Shown: piece after piece, positions 1-13,362 of the stretch
Layout of the letters: each line of letters begins with the position of its first letter
Numbering within the stretch: position 1 is the first letter of the stretch
NCBI GenBank assembly: GCA_015039315.1
Contig: WIDE01000003.1
Span: forward strand, 682,001 to 746,000
DNA length: 64,000 bases
DNA from: Clavulina sp. PMI_390
Taxonomy: Eukaryota; Basidiomycota; Agaricomycetes; Cantharellales; Hydnaceae
Direction of reading: 5' to 3'
Made by a program: the position numbers and the translations under genes
Notes under the pieces: model-generated
The model's input: the letters and a program-made list of their open reading frames with translations, nothing else
Told to the model about the DNA's origin: nothing
Databases searched by the model: none

Positions 1-1442
1 CGTCAGCACGCCGATGGTTCGCAGGCCCAACGGGTCGACCTTACGACTCGCTCGCAGCGCTGGCGAGTTGGCCAAATCGACATCCGCAGCGCACACTGCC
101 AGGATGATATTGGGCTCGCGGATGTACTTTTCACAAAGCGCGGCGATGTTCTCTTTGAGGTTGTCGGGTTGGTCGAGTGAGCTGATCTGGACGTACCCGG
201 GTAGGTCGATGAGTGTCAAGTCGGGGACGTTGGGGGAATAGATTCGGAGGTCAATGGGCTTGTCGGACACTGCTTCTGTGGAAGGGACGGCAAGATTGAG
301 GTCGGTGAGGGTCTTTTGGATCTGCGAAAAGTCGTGCATCTTGCCCAACGCAAGCCCAGGGAATTCGCCATATTCGCGAGGAGCTTCCTTGCCTGCTTGG
401 GCGGGCGTGTGGATTAGCGTGAGCTCAATCGGCCGGCGTGTCACCATATTGTCGCCCCTGTTGAGTGAAAGCAAAAGAAAGAGAATATCAGACCACTATG
501 AAGGTGGATGATACTAGTAGGATGTGACCAACTTTGGCAAGAACTGATGACCAACAATGGCTTCAAGAACAGAGCTTTTCCCTGAACTCTGACTGCCGAT
601 CACAACGATGCTGGGCAACTTCAAGGTGTCGCTCTGGTCAATGCTCAGGAGCACTGAGCGAATCTCGATGAGCTTCTTGGTGAGGTGCATGAGGGTGTTG
701 GGGTCCGCGCCGACATCTCCTTTTCTCCGCTGCTCTTCTTGAGAGTCGGAAGGAGCTGACATGGTGGCTGCCACAAGCGCGGCCACGGCCGCAGCCTCCT
801 CGTCGGATCGAGGACTCTTTCCAGAGCTCGAAGACGAATCCTCCTCCGATGATTTGGATTTGGAGCGCTCGTTCGACGCTTTTCGGGAGGGCTTAGCATA
901 GAGGTCTTTTAGAAATTGAGGGGTCTCGACACTGGGAAGCTCGACGGAGTTGAGGGTGCTAGAGATAGAGCCAGATACGGAGGAAAATGTGTCGGTGGCT
1001 GAGCCCACAAACTCTGCTGCAGAGTCTTGCGCCCTCGTAAGCCAGCCTGTTGTTGTTTTCTTAAACTCTAGCAGCAAGAAAAGACGAATTTCAATATGTC
1101 GTCAAGCTGATGAATCTGAAACAAACGAGCAGGCCGAGGGTGCTCACCTTCGAACTGATAGTTTGCATATCCGACAGCTCCAGCGCCGACGGTAGCGCCA
1201 GCAATAGGAACGCGGAATGCACGAGCTATGAATCTTGGAAGTGCTGAGTACGATATTGCGCGAACATGGACATGGCGCTGCAGGCGAGCAGCAGAGGTGG
1301 AGGGTGATGTCAGGAATGGAGACAGTGGCCTGACCGATAATCTTGAGCGAGCAGTCGACGCAATGAGGTTCGAGTATGCCCTCTGCTTGATATAGGCGTC
1401 GAATGCGGTAGGATTCAGTCGCCGTCGTGCCGCAAGTAACAT
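1..1442 (-). CDS. mgm1: Mgm1/OPA1-type mitochondrial dynamin GTPase, 5' part
   Basis: Dynamin-family GTPase that fuses the mitochondrial inner membrane. Exons run 1442-1148, 1067-533 and 457-1 (introns of 80 and 75 nt, in phase); the 3' part lies outside the window. I chose the ATG at 1442, which opens a basic, Arg/Ala-rich presequence followed by a Gly/Ala-rich hydrophobic stretch, as expected for matrix targeting plus an inner-membrane anchor. A Ser-rich linker precedes the GTPase domain. The P-loop GSQSSGKSS lies near residues 256-264, and the third exon carries the switch motif DLPG and a typical dynamin stretch ([16 protein letters not shown]). The presequence plus dynamin G domain separates it from Dnm1 and Vps1. 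The GED and the middle domain cannot be seen here. Confidence 0.93.
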
Positions 1443-1761
1443 CGCGCACAACAGTCGAAACGCTGACGGAGGGTCACGCTCGGCACCGTGCCAGTGTCAC
1501 AGCGTCACGCCGGAAACGTGCTGACTTCTTTGCACCTGGAGTACTTTTTGTGGAAGTTGGGCCAGCTTCTGCCACTGAGATTCTATCGGTTTGAACGCTG
1601 TGTCACGGAGAATGTTTCCAAATTCTATAACAACTCTTGGAGCTCATCATGACACCGAAACTTTTGACGCTCCTCTGTCATCTCCTGGGCCTTCTTCGTC
1701 TCCGACACCAAAGTATTCTGTCATTACTCATCCATCAATTGCATTTTGACATACTTATTGT
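1443..1761. other. Intergenic, divergent between mgm1 and the F-box pseudogene
   Basis: 319 bp between two divergently oriented starts. It should hold both 5' regions. I see no convincing ORF, RNA gene or strong TATA element. Confidence 0.4.
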
Positions 1762-3117
1762 ATGTGTAGTGACCATGTTGCCGCCTTGAATCCCAAAGTG
1801 TGCCACATAATTTCCATCCATGACACCACAGGCGAGCTCCCTGCAGAGCTCTTGTACTCGATTTTTGAACTTGCATGCGTAAATATTCGCGATATGGATT
1901 TCTCTGCTCATAAGCGGAAGCCAATGGACACCCTGAGACAAATGCGGGCGTCAATTACAGGGACCTGCTCTCGATGGCGCGACGTTGCCCTAGCGTCGCC
2001 ACGAGTCTAGAATGAGATTGCCCTCCATATTTCAGAAAAAATCTCCTTCCGAAATTATGTTGAAATTATTTCTCTGGAGGCTTCTCGCTCTGGGGTGTGC
2101 CTTCTGATTCTCCGTATCGATGTATCGTTTGATGAACCTGCTTTCTCCCCAGCCAGTAAATGGGATGGCTGGAATTTCCCGGATACTGATTGGGTGAAAT
2201 TACGGGGTATATTATCATCTCTGGTCCCGCGTATCAGTGACTATACCGTGGAGTTAAACGTGATCAGGAACCCTACTAGTATGCTCCCTCTTAGCCTCGC
2301 CGTGGAAATAGGCACCCATTTCCCGAGTTTGCGCAGGCTACGATACATTATTAGGTGTGACGACAATTCGGTGGGATCTAACGTCATGGATCTCACGCGC
2401 ACTCCCCATATCGGTGCTCTGGAGATACGGGGCGTAGGCCTCCAGTTGATGCCATATAGATTCGCTCCCGGATGGCAGCTTCGTTGTTGTCGTCTGGGGG
2501 GAGGAGGTGTCTCAGGTTTGTTCAAAATGCTCGCCTCGACTCGAACCACCTTGGAAAGCCTGCAGCTCGACAGTGGTACGACTCTCGCAAATATCTCCTC
2601 CATAACCGAGTTTCCTAGATTGCGCGAGCTTGTCTTATATGGGCATCTCTCTCAAATGTTTGTGGCGAATCTATTAGCTCCCTCCCTCGACCTCCTGCGG
2701 TTCGGGAAGCTCACGTGGATTGATGTTCCAAAACAGTCCGGATTCCCCGATGCTCGGATCATTATCTTCCACCACCTGCCACCAAAGTTTGTTAGGGAAT
2801 TCTTTCAGTTACACCCAAAAGTCCAGAGGCTCTGCGCTTCTGTTTGGAACATTCAATCTATTGTTGCGGTCTGGAAAGATATCCCTTCCGAGATCTTGGC
2901 CAATCTAGAGGTTCTTCGCGTTGTACAAGGCCTAGATGTCCTGGACCGCAATACCTTTCGTCACATTCTAGCAATTAACCGAAGGAGACCTCACCCATTT
3001 GTGTTGGAGATTGACACCTTAGGCCAAAGCCTGGCTGACATACGCCAAGAATTTGGGCCATGGTTGCGCATTGTGGGATGGATCACCATATCACATGTGT
3101 ACCCGGTGGTGATTTGA
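1762..3117 (+). pseudogene. F-box/LRR-like gene with an in-frame amber stop
   Basis: One open frame of 452 codons interrupted only by TAG at 2008-2010 (codon 83). The N-terminus is an F-box-like segment (ELPAELLYSIFELA, then CSRWRDVALASPRV); the rest resembles the degenerate LRR-type tail of Agaricomycete F-box proteins. In this family the motif usually reads SPxLW, so the stop sits where Trp is expected (TGG to TAG). The reading resumes in the same frame directly afterwards (NEIALHI) and stays open to the TGA at 3115-3117. No usable GT-AG pair removes the stop. F-box proteins link substrates to SCF ubiquitin ligases. This copy could be a young pseudogene, a readthrough gene, or carry a sequencing error. 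It is not close in sequence to the four F-box genes at 12-14 and 34-37 kb. Confidence 0.75.
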
Positions 3118-3866
3118 GTCTGAATAAGGTTTAGTAAGTTGTGGTAAGAAAGGAGCTCTAGTGTCCACGTGCTGAAGTTTCATACTGATGCCCCTGGCCA
3201 AAGGCGCAGGGGATTGTAGTGCAAGTACTATGTATACATATGACATCCATTGTTGCCTCTGTCGCTCCCATGAAGTAACATTTGCAATAGTACTGCCGAA
3301 AGCCGAGATGGTCAAAACTAGTCCAGGCTTAGCGCCGTTATTTGCCGAGCTGTCGAGATACTGCTTAGCATAGGCGATTGTGGGTGGCTGCAGGCCAGTG
3401 CTTGCACGTGCATTGGACTCGCTGTTAGTCTCCTCCGATGGCGGGAATGACTAAATATGGACAGTGTGCTTCCTGTGAGCCTTTGATGGCAAGATTTTGG
3501 GGAACCCTGTCAGTTGACCTGAATACAGAATGCATGTGCCATCACTACCTGATCGGAGGGAAGACTTTCTGCGCAGGCTGTTTTGGCCCCCATTGAGTTG
3601 CCACGCCCCTGACGTGCAAGAGCACCGAGGCGGGGCTAGCGGAGAGGCACAGAAGTAGTGATCATGCTGCGAATTTCACCTGGAATATGGGTGTTGAACA
3701 CTTGTGACATTGAGCGACCAGTCGGCTATCGGCTGTCACGAACATCCGACTCAAACGCACCTGACAAAATTGGACCATCCGACCCCTGTAAAGCCAGCCA
3801 CGTCTTTAATCCATCTCACCCCACATACCTCATCCAACGCCCCCCCAGCCACTTGATTAGCCTCCA
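3118..3866. other. Intergenic
   Basis: 749 bp upstream of nitronate monooxygenase copy 1. Only short ORFs without recognisable products; no repeat or RNA gene seen. Confidence 0.4.
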
Positions 3867-5426
<1,560 letters not shown>

Positions 5427-6098
5427 GTTAAGACCTCTGTAGCTGCATTAATAATGTACATCATGTTATCCACATCCATTGCATTTGGGCTGGTCATAAT
5501 ATATGAACAAACTATCGGCCGCGAGATTCGGTGGAATCATAATGCTCGTTTACAAGCCTCATCTCCTCAGGTTATGAGGCGGACCAACTCAATACGGATT
5601 ACAAAGAGAGAGAAAAGAAGAGGCCGCGGTCATTGGGGGCGGTGCCAGAGAAGAATCTTCCTCCCTTTGGACTCTATTGCCACCTCATGGGATCCACAGC
5701 CCGCGTACCACAAGGTATTTGACCCTGTAGTGTAATGCCAGAGTACTCGAGGTATTGCTCACGGAGCCTTGAAACTCTTGCGACTAGAGAATCTGCAGGC
5801 TGACTTGCTGGTCATGGTTGCAGCGAAATTGAAGCTGGCGTGGCTCTGACTGCGAGGCTGTCTATTCTCTGAGTGGTACCACATGTAGTGGCGTGATTGC
5901 AGAGTGATATCCAGTTTTGCTTGAGAGTTCTCGTGGCTACCCCGAGGAAAATTAATTGGGACTGAGGCTCCGACGGTGGAGGATCACCCGGCGTCGTCTG
6001 TTTGGCACGTCACGTGCAGCCAGAGCATCCGAGCGCACACTCCTTGGCCGCGGGCTGGTCTCAGTGGTCTCCGATCATCCACTGGAGAGAGACGAACC
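5427..6098. other. Intergenic
   Basis: 672 bp between two plus-strand genes. It contains no ORF that looks coding and no notable repeat. Confidence 0.4.
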
Positions 6099-7342
6099 AT
6101 GTCGTCTACGACAGGATCTTCCTCCTCGACGACCACGTCTTCGTCACCGACGTCGACAACCACGGATAGCAGCCCTGGCACGACATCCAATGTGAGCATT
6201 ATTGCGACGTCTACTGACGTCGATGGCGAACTCACTACCCCTCTCGCCATTCTCTCTCTTCCTCCTCTTCTCCCTCGAATCTGGCTCAACGCCCCTTGCT
6301 ACTGGGGCCTTACCCACAGTCACTATATCTGTTCACCTTCTTGACGACGCTATTACTACTGCTCGGTGTATCGTGCGGCATCGTTCTTCGGTCGTTCATT
6401 CTACGCAGACGTTTCCGACGCCGAGTTGAGGCTGCTATTGCGGCTGGCGTGCTGCTCCCAGAGCAGGTAGAGGCCCTCCGCAGACGGGGCCCGGCTCTGG
6501 GCGAACGCCCGACACTCTGGGAAGTCCGAATTGGCAAAGGTGGCGCTAACGCTGCCGTAGATGGTCTTCACAAGCCTGGCTACGAGGCACCTGCTGCTCG
6601 TGGCATTGATGCAGAGGATGATGATATTGACGACTGGGCAAAAGTTATGGTGAGTTGTTCCTGAAAAGATAATATAACCTTGTTCGGCTGTCTCCAATGG
6701 CGCCTCGGTGAAACGGAAGATACTAATGTTCATGTCCCCATCATATAATTTTCTCAGCCCGTATCCGCCGCTATCATTCCTGCGTCGAAGAAGGGCACGG
6801 CATCCTCATCTCAACCTGCTCCAATACCCATTAGTCGGACAATGGGCGATCCCGAAGATCTTTTGACTTCCTCGCGTCGGCCTCGATGGTTGAGGTTAGG
6901 ACACCGGAACGACTCTGCTCAAATTCTTCCCATGACGGGTATCCCACCTCCCCCTGACCGCCTACCTGCTACGTCTGGCCAGCCGGAAGGCGAGCCATCC
7001 AATCTTGGAACGACGCCATCCACCCCAACTCGCGAAGCTCTCGACAAGCTTCAGCTCACTGTTCTTATCACCATGCCAAATTCCTCCAATCGGCACTATC
7101 ATCCATCCATGAGCCAAGCGGACGATACGTCGAGCATTGATTTCGACGATGACAAAAAGCCCGCCGTCGCTCCACATGCCCCACGAGGCCCTGAGATCAG
7201 CACAATTGACGCAGATGATGACGATGACGAAGAAGAAGAGATTCCTGAAGTTGTCTTTGGAATTACGGAGGTGCTCTGGGATGCAGGGCTTGATTGGAAA
7301 CCACAGCCACCAAAGGTGGAAGGGGGCGAGGATCGCGCATGA
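6099..7342 (+). CDS. Single-pass membrane protein with acidic C-terminal region, unknown function
   Basis: Exons 6099-6191, 6320-6649 and 6758-7342 give 335 residues. The first exon is a Ser/Thr-only leader that looks heavily O-glycosylated. The second begins with a strong hydrophobic segment (FTFLTTLLLLLGVSCGIVLR) followed at once by a basic cluster (RRRFRRR), predicting a type I or III single-pass protein with a cytosolic C-terminus. The last exon is Pro/Ser-rich, then holds two acidic patches (about DFDDDK and DADDDDDEEEEIPEV). I do not recognise a catalytic domain. The first intron (128 nt) is longer than most and was chosen because it restores the frame into the membrane segment. The organisation recalls fungal membrane-anchored adaptors, but no function should be assigned. 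Confidence 0.7.
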
Positions 7343-8107
7343 CCCTCGAGTTGTTGCGTGCTTAGCTGTCCACCAACAAGTTTAGTGTTGCAGCAATCGC
7401 CCGTCTCTACCCTCTTCTAAGCCTGCGACAATTATTTTCGGCTCCAACGATTATTTTTTTGAACGTCTTTTATCATCTTGCATTGCCATGTGTTTCTATA
7501 GCTGCTTCCTCTCATCCTTTTATCGCTCTCACCAACCGTGTCTTACTGCTGTACTACCCCTGCACGTTGCCCATCTCCCTTTTGGCTCTTATCCATACTG
7601 TACGCGATAATGCATACATCAATCATCCTTTCTGCTGCCTCGAGCCGTGGGTTGCGGTCACTTAACCCCCTATTGAGCCATCCTTCTTGTGTTTGGCCGT
7701 GTTTACACCAATTCAATCGCCAGTTGTTGTTTGCGCGCCCACCCAGTGAGGTCGCGCTGGCCCGACTGTAGACCTGTTTGATCCCATGGCACGTATTAGC
7801 TGTACATGATAGCTATCGCTGATGGTCCTGACACTCTTTCTGAAGGCTCAACCCGAAGAGGGTTTGGACACTTTGCTGTCCAAACTTGCCCAGCTGGTTG
7901 TGAATGATGCTGAAAGCTACGAAGTTTCCGATGGTACGTTTTCTCAAAACGCGTCCTCAAGAGGCTTTAGATGACCGCTTGGTTCCGTTTCTGACCATTT
8001 GATGTTTCTTCGTTGCGCGTGTTTCGTTGTCAACACTGACATGTGTTCTGTGGGGACGATCCTATGGCTCTGTGTCACTGTCGACCACCTCTCGGCGTCT
8101 GAACCGG
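7343..8107. other. 5' region of the coiled-coil gene, with a candidate first exon at 7822-7933
   Basis: Contains a plausible coding stretch starting at the ATG at 7822 (MVLTLFLKAQPEEGLDTLLS, then KLAQLVVNDAESYEVSD) and ending at a GT donor at 7934. It would join naturally to STTSRRLNRMIGER of the next gene, but no AG acceptor lies in the required stretch (about 8003-8100), so the junction cannot be built from this sequence. 7343-7800 is otherwise pyrimidine-rich, looks like UTR, and holds no recognisable gene. Confidence 0.45.
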
Positions 8108-11100
8108 ATGATAGGCGAGCGCGTACTCCCTGCACGCTATACACCTGCACTCCTGAACAAACTCTCTGCCGACTTTGGAATCAATTTGCTCGACGCGGCC
8201 GAGCAGGACAACCTGATAGTAACAGTAGCCGCCTTCCCTGACCTTGAGCTCAATGCGGAGCAAATACTCGAGATGGTTGACACGTTAACTTCTGCCCGAA
8301 CTCCTCCTATCCCTGCTTCTTCTGCTTCTGTTGGCATGTCGGCTTCGCGAAGTCGTGGGTCATCGGCCTCGTCTTCTTCGGCATCTAGCCGACGCGGATC
8401 TATCAGCGAGCACGAGCACGAGCACGACGATTCCTCCTCGTCCCATACCACCCAAGACATGGCTGGGGATGAGGACGAAGCTGCTGGTCCGCTTCAGAAA
8501 TCCATCACATCCACCCCGCGGAATGTGTTCGAGGGCCGTGAGCGGACAGCTCCCCTGCTCGATGCTACTCCTATCGCCCTCAAGAAACGTCCCCGTCGCA
8601 CACGTGGGCGGAGCGAAACAGACTTTAGCAACTATGCTAGCAACGAACAATCCGTGAGTGCATATATGCCCCAACGTCTCATGTTCATTCACTCACCCTT
8701 CATTTGTGATCTGAAGACTCCCAAGCCCTCGGCAGCGTCGAGGCGCAACTCTGTGCAATACAACCAACAACGCCGGATGTTATCAAACCCCACGTCCCCC
8801 ATCCTCTCTCCAACGGTATCATCCCCAACATCACCGATCTATGGCCCTTCGGGAATTCTCGATGGCAGTGATGACTACTTTTCTCCCCCGCTTCCACGTG
8901 CTCGTTCCATGTCACCCGATGTCTTCTCGGAGCATTCGTTTGGCAACCCTATTCCCTCTCCAAACTTTGGAGCTTCAAACACAACTCATCACAGCTTTGC
9001 ATCCTTTGCAACGCCTTCTGGCGATCTGTTCCTTGACACTTCGCTCGAAGATATTCACTCTAGTTCTCCCCCTTCAACTCCCCCCTCCGAGTCTATCGAA
9101 CCTCGTGGCAGCAGCTACATTGTCAACGATGTCTTCTCAGACACAGAAGATGACATTCTTGCTCGAGGAGGTGGCCGACGATCATCGAACAACCGAATGG
9201 GTCTCAGCAGCAGTCGTAGCTCCTCATCCTATTCCCTCGGCCTAGGACTCGACGACTCGCCCACCAAGAGCGACGCAGCAGAGAAGGCCGAGCTCGAGAA
9301 GATGAATGAGGCACTGCGGAAGAACATCCTAGAGACAAAGCGAGATCTCGAGCAGACGATGTCGCTTCACGAGAGCGAAGTTGCTGATTATCAGAACCGG
9401 ATTGAGGAGCTGAAGATGGACCTGGTAGCCGTGAAGAAGGAGGAGAAGGAATTGAGAACAAAATCTGTACGCCTATTTCCAGCCTCTTGCTTATTCTCTC
9501 ATCAGTGTTCTGACGTGGCTGAAATCATGCAGAAAACTGCCACTACTCAATTGGCGACGCTGGAGGCCGCAATGGCGCATGTACAACGTCAGCTTGATAC
9601 CACTTGTGCTCAATACCAAACTGTACAACGCCAATACCAGGAACAGTGTGGTATGTCTTATAATTCACGAACCAAATCTTCACTTCCTATTGCTTATCCT
9701 TTCTCTCTCTCCGTAGCAATGTCCGAGTCGTACCGAAACACTATTCGCAAGAAGGATGACGAGCTCCGCCATGCAGAAACCTTGCATGCAGAGCAAGCTG
9801 CTGATGCCGACCGAGTGAGCAAACTGCCCTAATTCCTTTCGCTACTACGGGTCATTCTCTAAACATATCGGTTCTTATCAAAGTGGAAACAAGAACAGGA
9901 TTCTTACGAGAAAACGATAACCTCACTTCAGTCGGAACTTCAGATCGCTTCTGAAGCACACCATCAACTACAGGAGCAAAAAGCGAACAACCTCCAACTC
10001 AAGGAGACCATCGATCGTCTTCGTCTCGATCTCGACGAGATTCGGAACGTCAACACTCCCCCCAACCCGGGATCCAATGCTGGCACTATGATGCTGAAGA
10101 ACAAGAAGCGCATGTCTTTGCTTACTCTAGACCAAGAGCTTGGAGGGAGTGAGGATGAAGCACAAGGCTCGGTGGTGGAGGGCAGTGAGGTCGCAACGAG
10201 GGCTGATAGCCCACTTGATGATGCCGAGTTTTCTGTCGATGATGAAGGCTTTGAGGAGACTATTATCACACGACGCCGCAAGGTATGTCGTCTCTCTCCT
10301 TGGCTCTCTTCTGCGAATTTGTCTGAGCATCCACCTTTAGGCTATTCAGCGACGATCACTACCAGCAAAGTTTTTCAACGTCAAGCAACTCGGCGAGGCA
10401 AGCACTCAACACGACCCTCGCGAGTACACCTCGAGTACTGGAGTGCAGACCACGGGCCCTCGCCACGTGTCTGTCACTACACAAACGTCTCCGCAAGCTT
10501 CTCCCATCCGATCTTCGCTGCTGTCATCATCCGTGTCATCAACTCAAAGCTCTCGCGACGTTTTCGATACAACTCTAGTAGAGGATGAGGAGGATGCACG
10601 ATCAGCATCCAGCACGCTTGCTATGCTCTCACCCTCTCCCAATCATGCTCTTCGCAAAATTGCGAAACCTCTCCTTCTCAGTGGTGTTGACCTCCCCCCT
10701 TCATACGCCCACTTGGAAGCAGAAGCTTTCGATCGCCCCCACTTTCAACGCTGGGATCCTACCATGTCCCCAACACCTGCTCGTTCTTCACTTCCTGTCC
10801 CAGCACAACTTGTAGGTTCGACACAATCATCCCCGAACCTCCCAAGCGTCGCCATCCCCACTCTCAATCTTCCACAACGCACACAAGCCGAGCTTGATGC
10901 CATGTCATTTGATGAGGTGTCTCGCGAAGCTGTGGAGAGATGGAAGATTCTGAAGCGCGAGCTTGGTATTGAAGTGGATGTGATCGAGCGTGCACTCTCA
11001 GCGCGTCACCCTGCCACCCCCATTCGCAGCCCTCGCAAGCTACCTGCATCACCATTGAAGACTGCGGCTGAGACACTATCGAGTGACGAGTACGTGAATA

Positions 11101-11672
11101 CGTTGACCCCTCGTATGGCAAGAGAGTGGGCAAACCAAGTGAAGGCGGTTGCCGACGCGGAGGAACGTGAACGGGAACGCGCCGCTGCGAGCAGACCATC
11201 ATCAAACAGCGGCGATGACGATGACGACGTCGCTTCAGAGCCTGAGAACGCCTCACGGTCGCCTCCTCGAAAGCCAAACCCGCGATGGCAGTTCTATAAC
11301 CTCTACAACTCGATGTTCTACCCCACCGCCTCAGCAAACACCGACGCTGCCACGAGCAACAATGCACGGCAGGCCACCCCTGTGCCTGCTGCGGCGCCAA
11401 AGCGGGGCGGGTGGAACATGACGCTCACTGGCATGGGCGTCTGGGCGCTCGTTCTGATGACTGCTACAGTGCTTCCCGCTGCGATAAAGTCGGAGAGCAA
11501 TGGTGCGCTCGATGTTGACCGCCGGCTGTGGGACAGCTACAATTCATTCTCGCGCAACTCCCCGTTTGACGGAGGTTTGCCACATGCTGAAGCAAACGAT
11601 GCTTTCTGGACTGTAGCAGAGAACTTGATTGTTGGGGCTGCTAACGTCGTTCGCCGATTGCCGCCGACGTGA
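8108..11672 (+). CDS. Large coiled-coil protein with C-terminal membrane anchor, unknown function
   Basis: Exons 8108-8653, 8717-9466, 9533-9650, 9717-9814, 9884-10282 and 10341-11672 give 1080 residues from the first in-frame ATG; the true start may lie upstream (see 7822-7933). Order of parts: a helical N-terminal region (ARYTPALLNKLSADFGINLL), Ser-rich low complexity with PTSPILSPTVSSPTSP repeats, a long coiled coil (from AELEKMNEALRKNILETKRDL through the RKKDDELRHAETLHAEQAAD region to QLQEQKANNLQLKETIDRL), an acidic patch, a phospho-site-rich linker, and near the C-terminus one hydrophobic segment (MGVWALVLMTATVLPAAI). This looks like a tail-anchored tether or cytoskeleton-linked scaffold. 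No named family is recognised. Three of its introns are in frame, so retention would lengthen rather than break the protein. Confidence 0.75.
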
Positions 11673-12121
11673 GGGATGAGGGCTCTCTGCCGTGTTTGCT
11701 TCGTTCTCGTTCTGTGCATTAGAACTTCTTGCCCGCTTCGCATTCCCTCATTTTGGTCTCTTGGAACTGCCTTATACCATCGGGTCTCTCTATCACTTCT
11801 GCGTCCCTGCATGCCCACAACCCTGCCTCAGCATTTTCCTCCTGGACTCTTCGCTTCTTTACTTCATTCTGGGCGATAACCTATTCGACGTTCGACAATA
11901 ATCCGTTTCGTTTCCTCACCTTACTCGTAGATCGCAGTAGTTCTTATTGTTGTCTTTATATTCTGTGAGACCGCCCTCAGGCCGTTAGTTAACAGCCCTT
12001 TATGCATGTTGTTATGTACAGTACTTCCCCACTCCGACCAAGACACAAATATTGCGCTCCTGACAGAGCATGAATACAAAATCATTTATGGAATGGCGGG
12101 ATCCACCCCATTTTGTGACCA
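11673..12121. other. Convergent 3' intergenic region
   Basis: 449 bp between two convergent genes, T-rich. It probably holds the two 3' UTRs; nothing else recognised. Confidence 0.4.
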
Positions 12122-13224
12122 TCACCATGCCTTTTCCGCCCAGGAATCGTTGTAGTACCCTTCCCATATTCCGATCAAGTCTTCTTTGACAGCCTCTGTC
12201 TCGTCACTCCATCCTTCCAAGCTACTACTATCCCAGTCCCCTCCACATGCGCCTAATGCAACGACATCAAAGCAATCACCAGCCCACGGGCCATTAGGAT
12301 GTTTCACCAATCCGAAACGGAGCCAACTTCTCAGGTCGGCCGAGCAACCCCAAGTGATCCGACAAAACAATGCCCTGCAAAGGCTGACGGCCGCATCCCC
12401 CCCGCTACGGACAGCGAGCGTATCGGAGCGTACGTAAATTCTCTTGGACAAGTTACGCAGGAGGAGGGGGCCTTTTTGAAGGTGGGCATCAGCGCCTTGC
12501 TTATGGTTGAAGAGGCGATACATGTAAGCAGTGTGGTATTGAAGCTCGAATTTGGAAAAACTCTTGTAATCCAAATCAGGGCGTGCTTGATCGATCTGAT
12601 GGCCCTTGCAGGTAGACAAAACTTCCTGCACGAGGTTCTGAGCAAATGACGCATCTTGGACATCCTCATTATTCCCGCCCGAACGAAGAATCGCTTCCTC
12701 CACGAGGGGTAGAGCGAGAGCGCTTGTCGGAAGCTTTGGAGCTTGAGTATGCAGGCATATGATCGGCTGATCAAGCCAGGGCGCGTGGAATTTGAGGTAT
12801 AGTTTGTTGATTTGTCGTTCGCCACGAGCCCACATCTGAGTAGATGTTAGTCCAAGACAAATGGCCTCCGAGAGCCCGCATTCATCGAATATGTTAGCGA
12901 TGAGCTCTCCAGGTAGTGATTCGATGCGTGATCTATCCAAGTATCCTCAGAACTTCAGTTGGAGGTTCGGGTTAATCATGCTCGATGGTCAGCTTACTTC
13001 GAAGAATGCGATTCTGTGGAGTAATCGGTGCCACTTGACGATATACCTCGTACAGGGCTCGGCGGCAGAGGGTACTTTCGAATGATGTTTATGAAGTACA
13101 TCGGATTTTCTACTATGACTGGATGTATGATTTCCTCCCGAAAGTTGAGTCTTGCAAGTGACCACTGCTCAGGTTTCACACTTTGCGCAGTGCTCAAGCA
13201 CACAGGAAACCAGTTCCACGACAT
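12122..13224 (-). CDS. F-box-like protein, family member 1
   Basis: Exons 13224-13047 and 12945-12122; 333 residues. The intron (101 nt, GTATAT donor) was chosen because it alone restores phase; a GTAAGC donor at 13001 looks stronger but shifts the frame. The leader exon begins MSWNWFPVCLS and ends with YPLPPSP. Exon 2 opens with an F-box (ESLPGELIANIFDECGLSEA), then CLGLTSTQMWARGERQI. The C-terminal half shares with the other members LLLRNLSKRIYVRSDTL, WAGDCFDVV and a GW-D segment. Presumed substrate adaptor of an SCF ligase; the substrate is unknown. Tandem with member 2 at 13363-14430, same strand, about 140 bp apart. Confidence 0.8.
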
Positions 13225-13362
13225 GATAGAAGATTTTAGTGGTAAGAGGATGAAAAGCGTAGGGTTATTGGTGCGTGTTATGTATATACGTGTGTATGAT
13301 AGCGTAGAGATCCCAAGATAGTATAAATCAAGATGCACAACAAGATCAGCAAGGTAGTCCAA

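Noticed and set aside
13001..13047. Stronger-looking GTAAGC donor in F-box member 1
   Set aside because: Using it puts the F-box exon out of frame, whereas the GTATAT donor at 13046 keeps it in frame.
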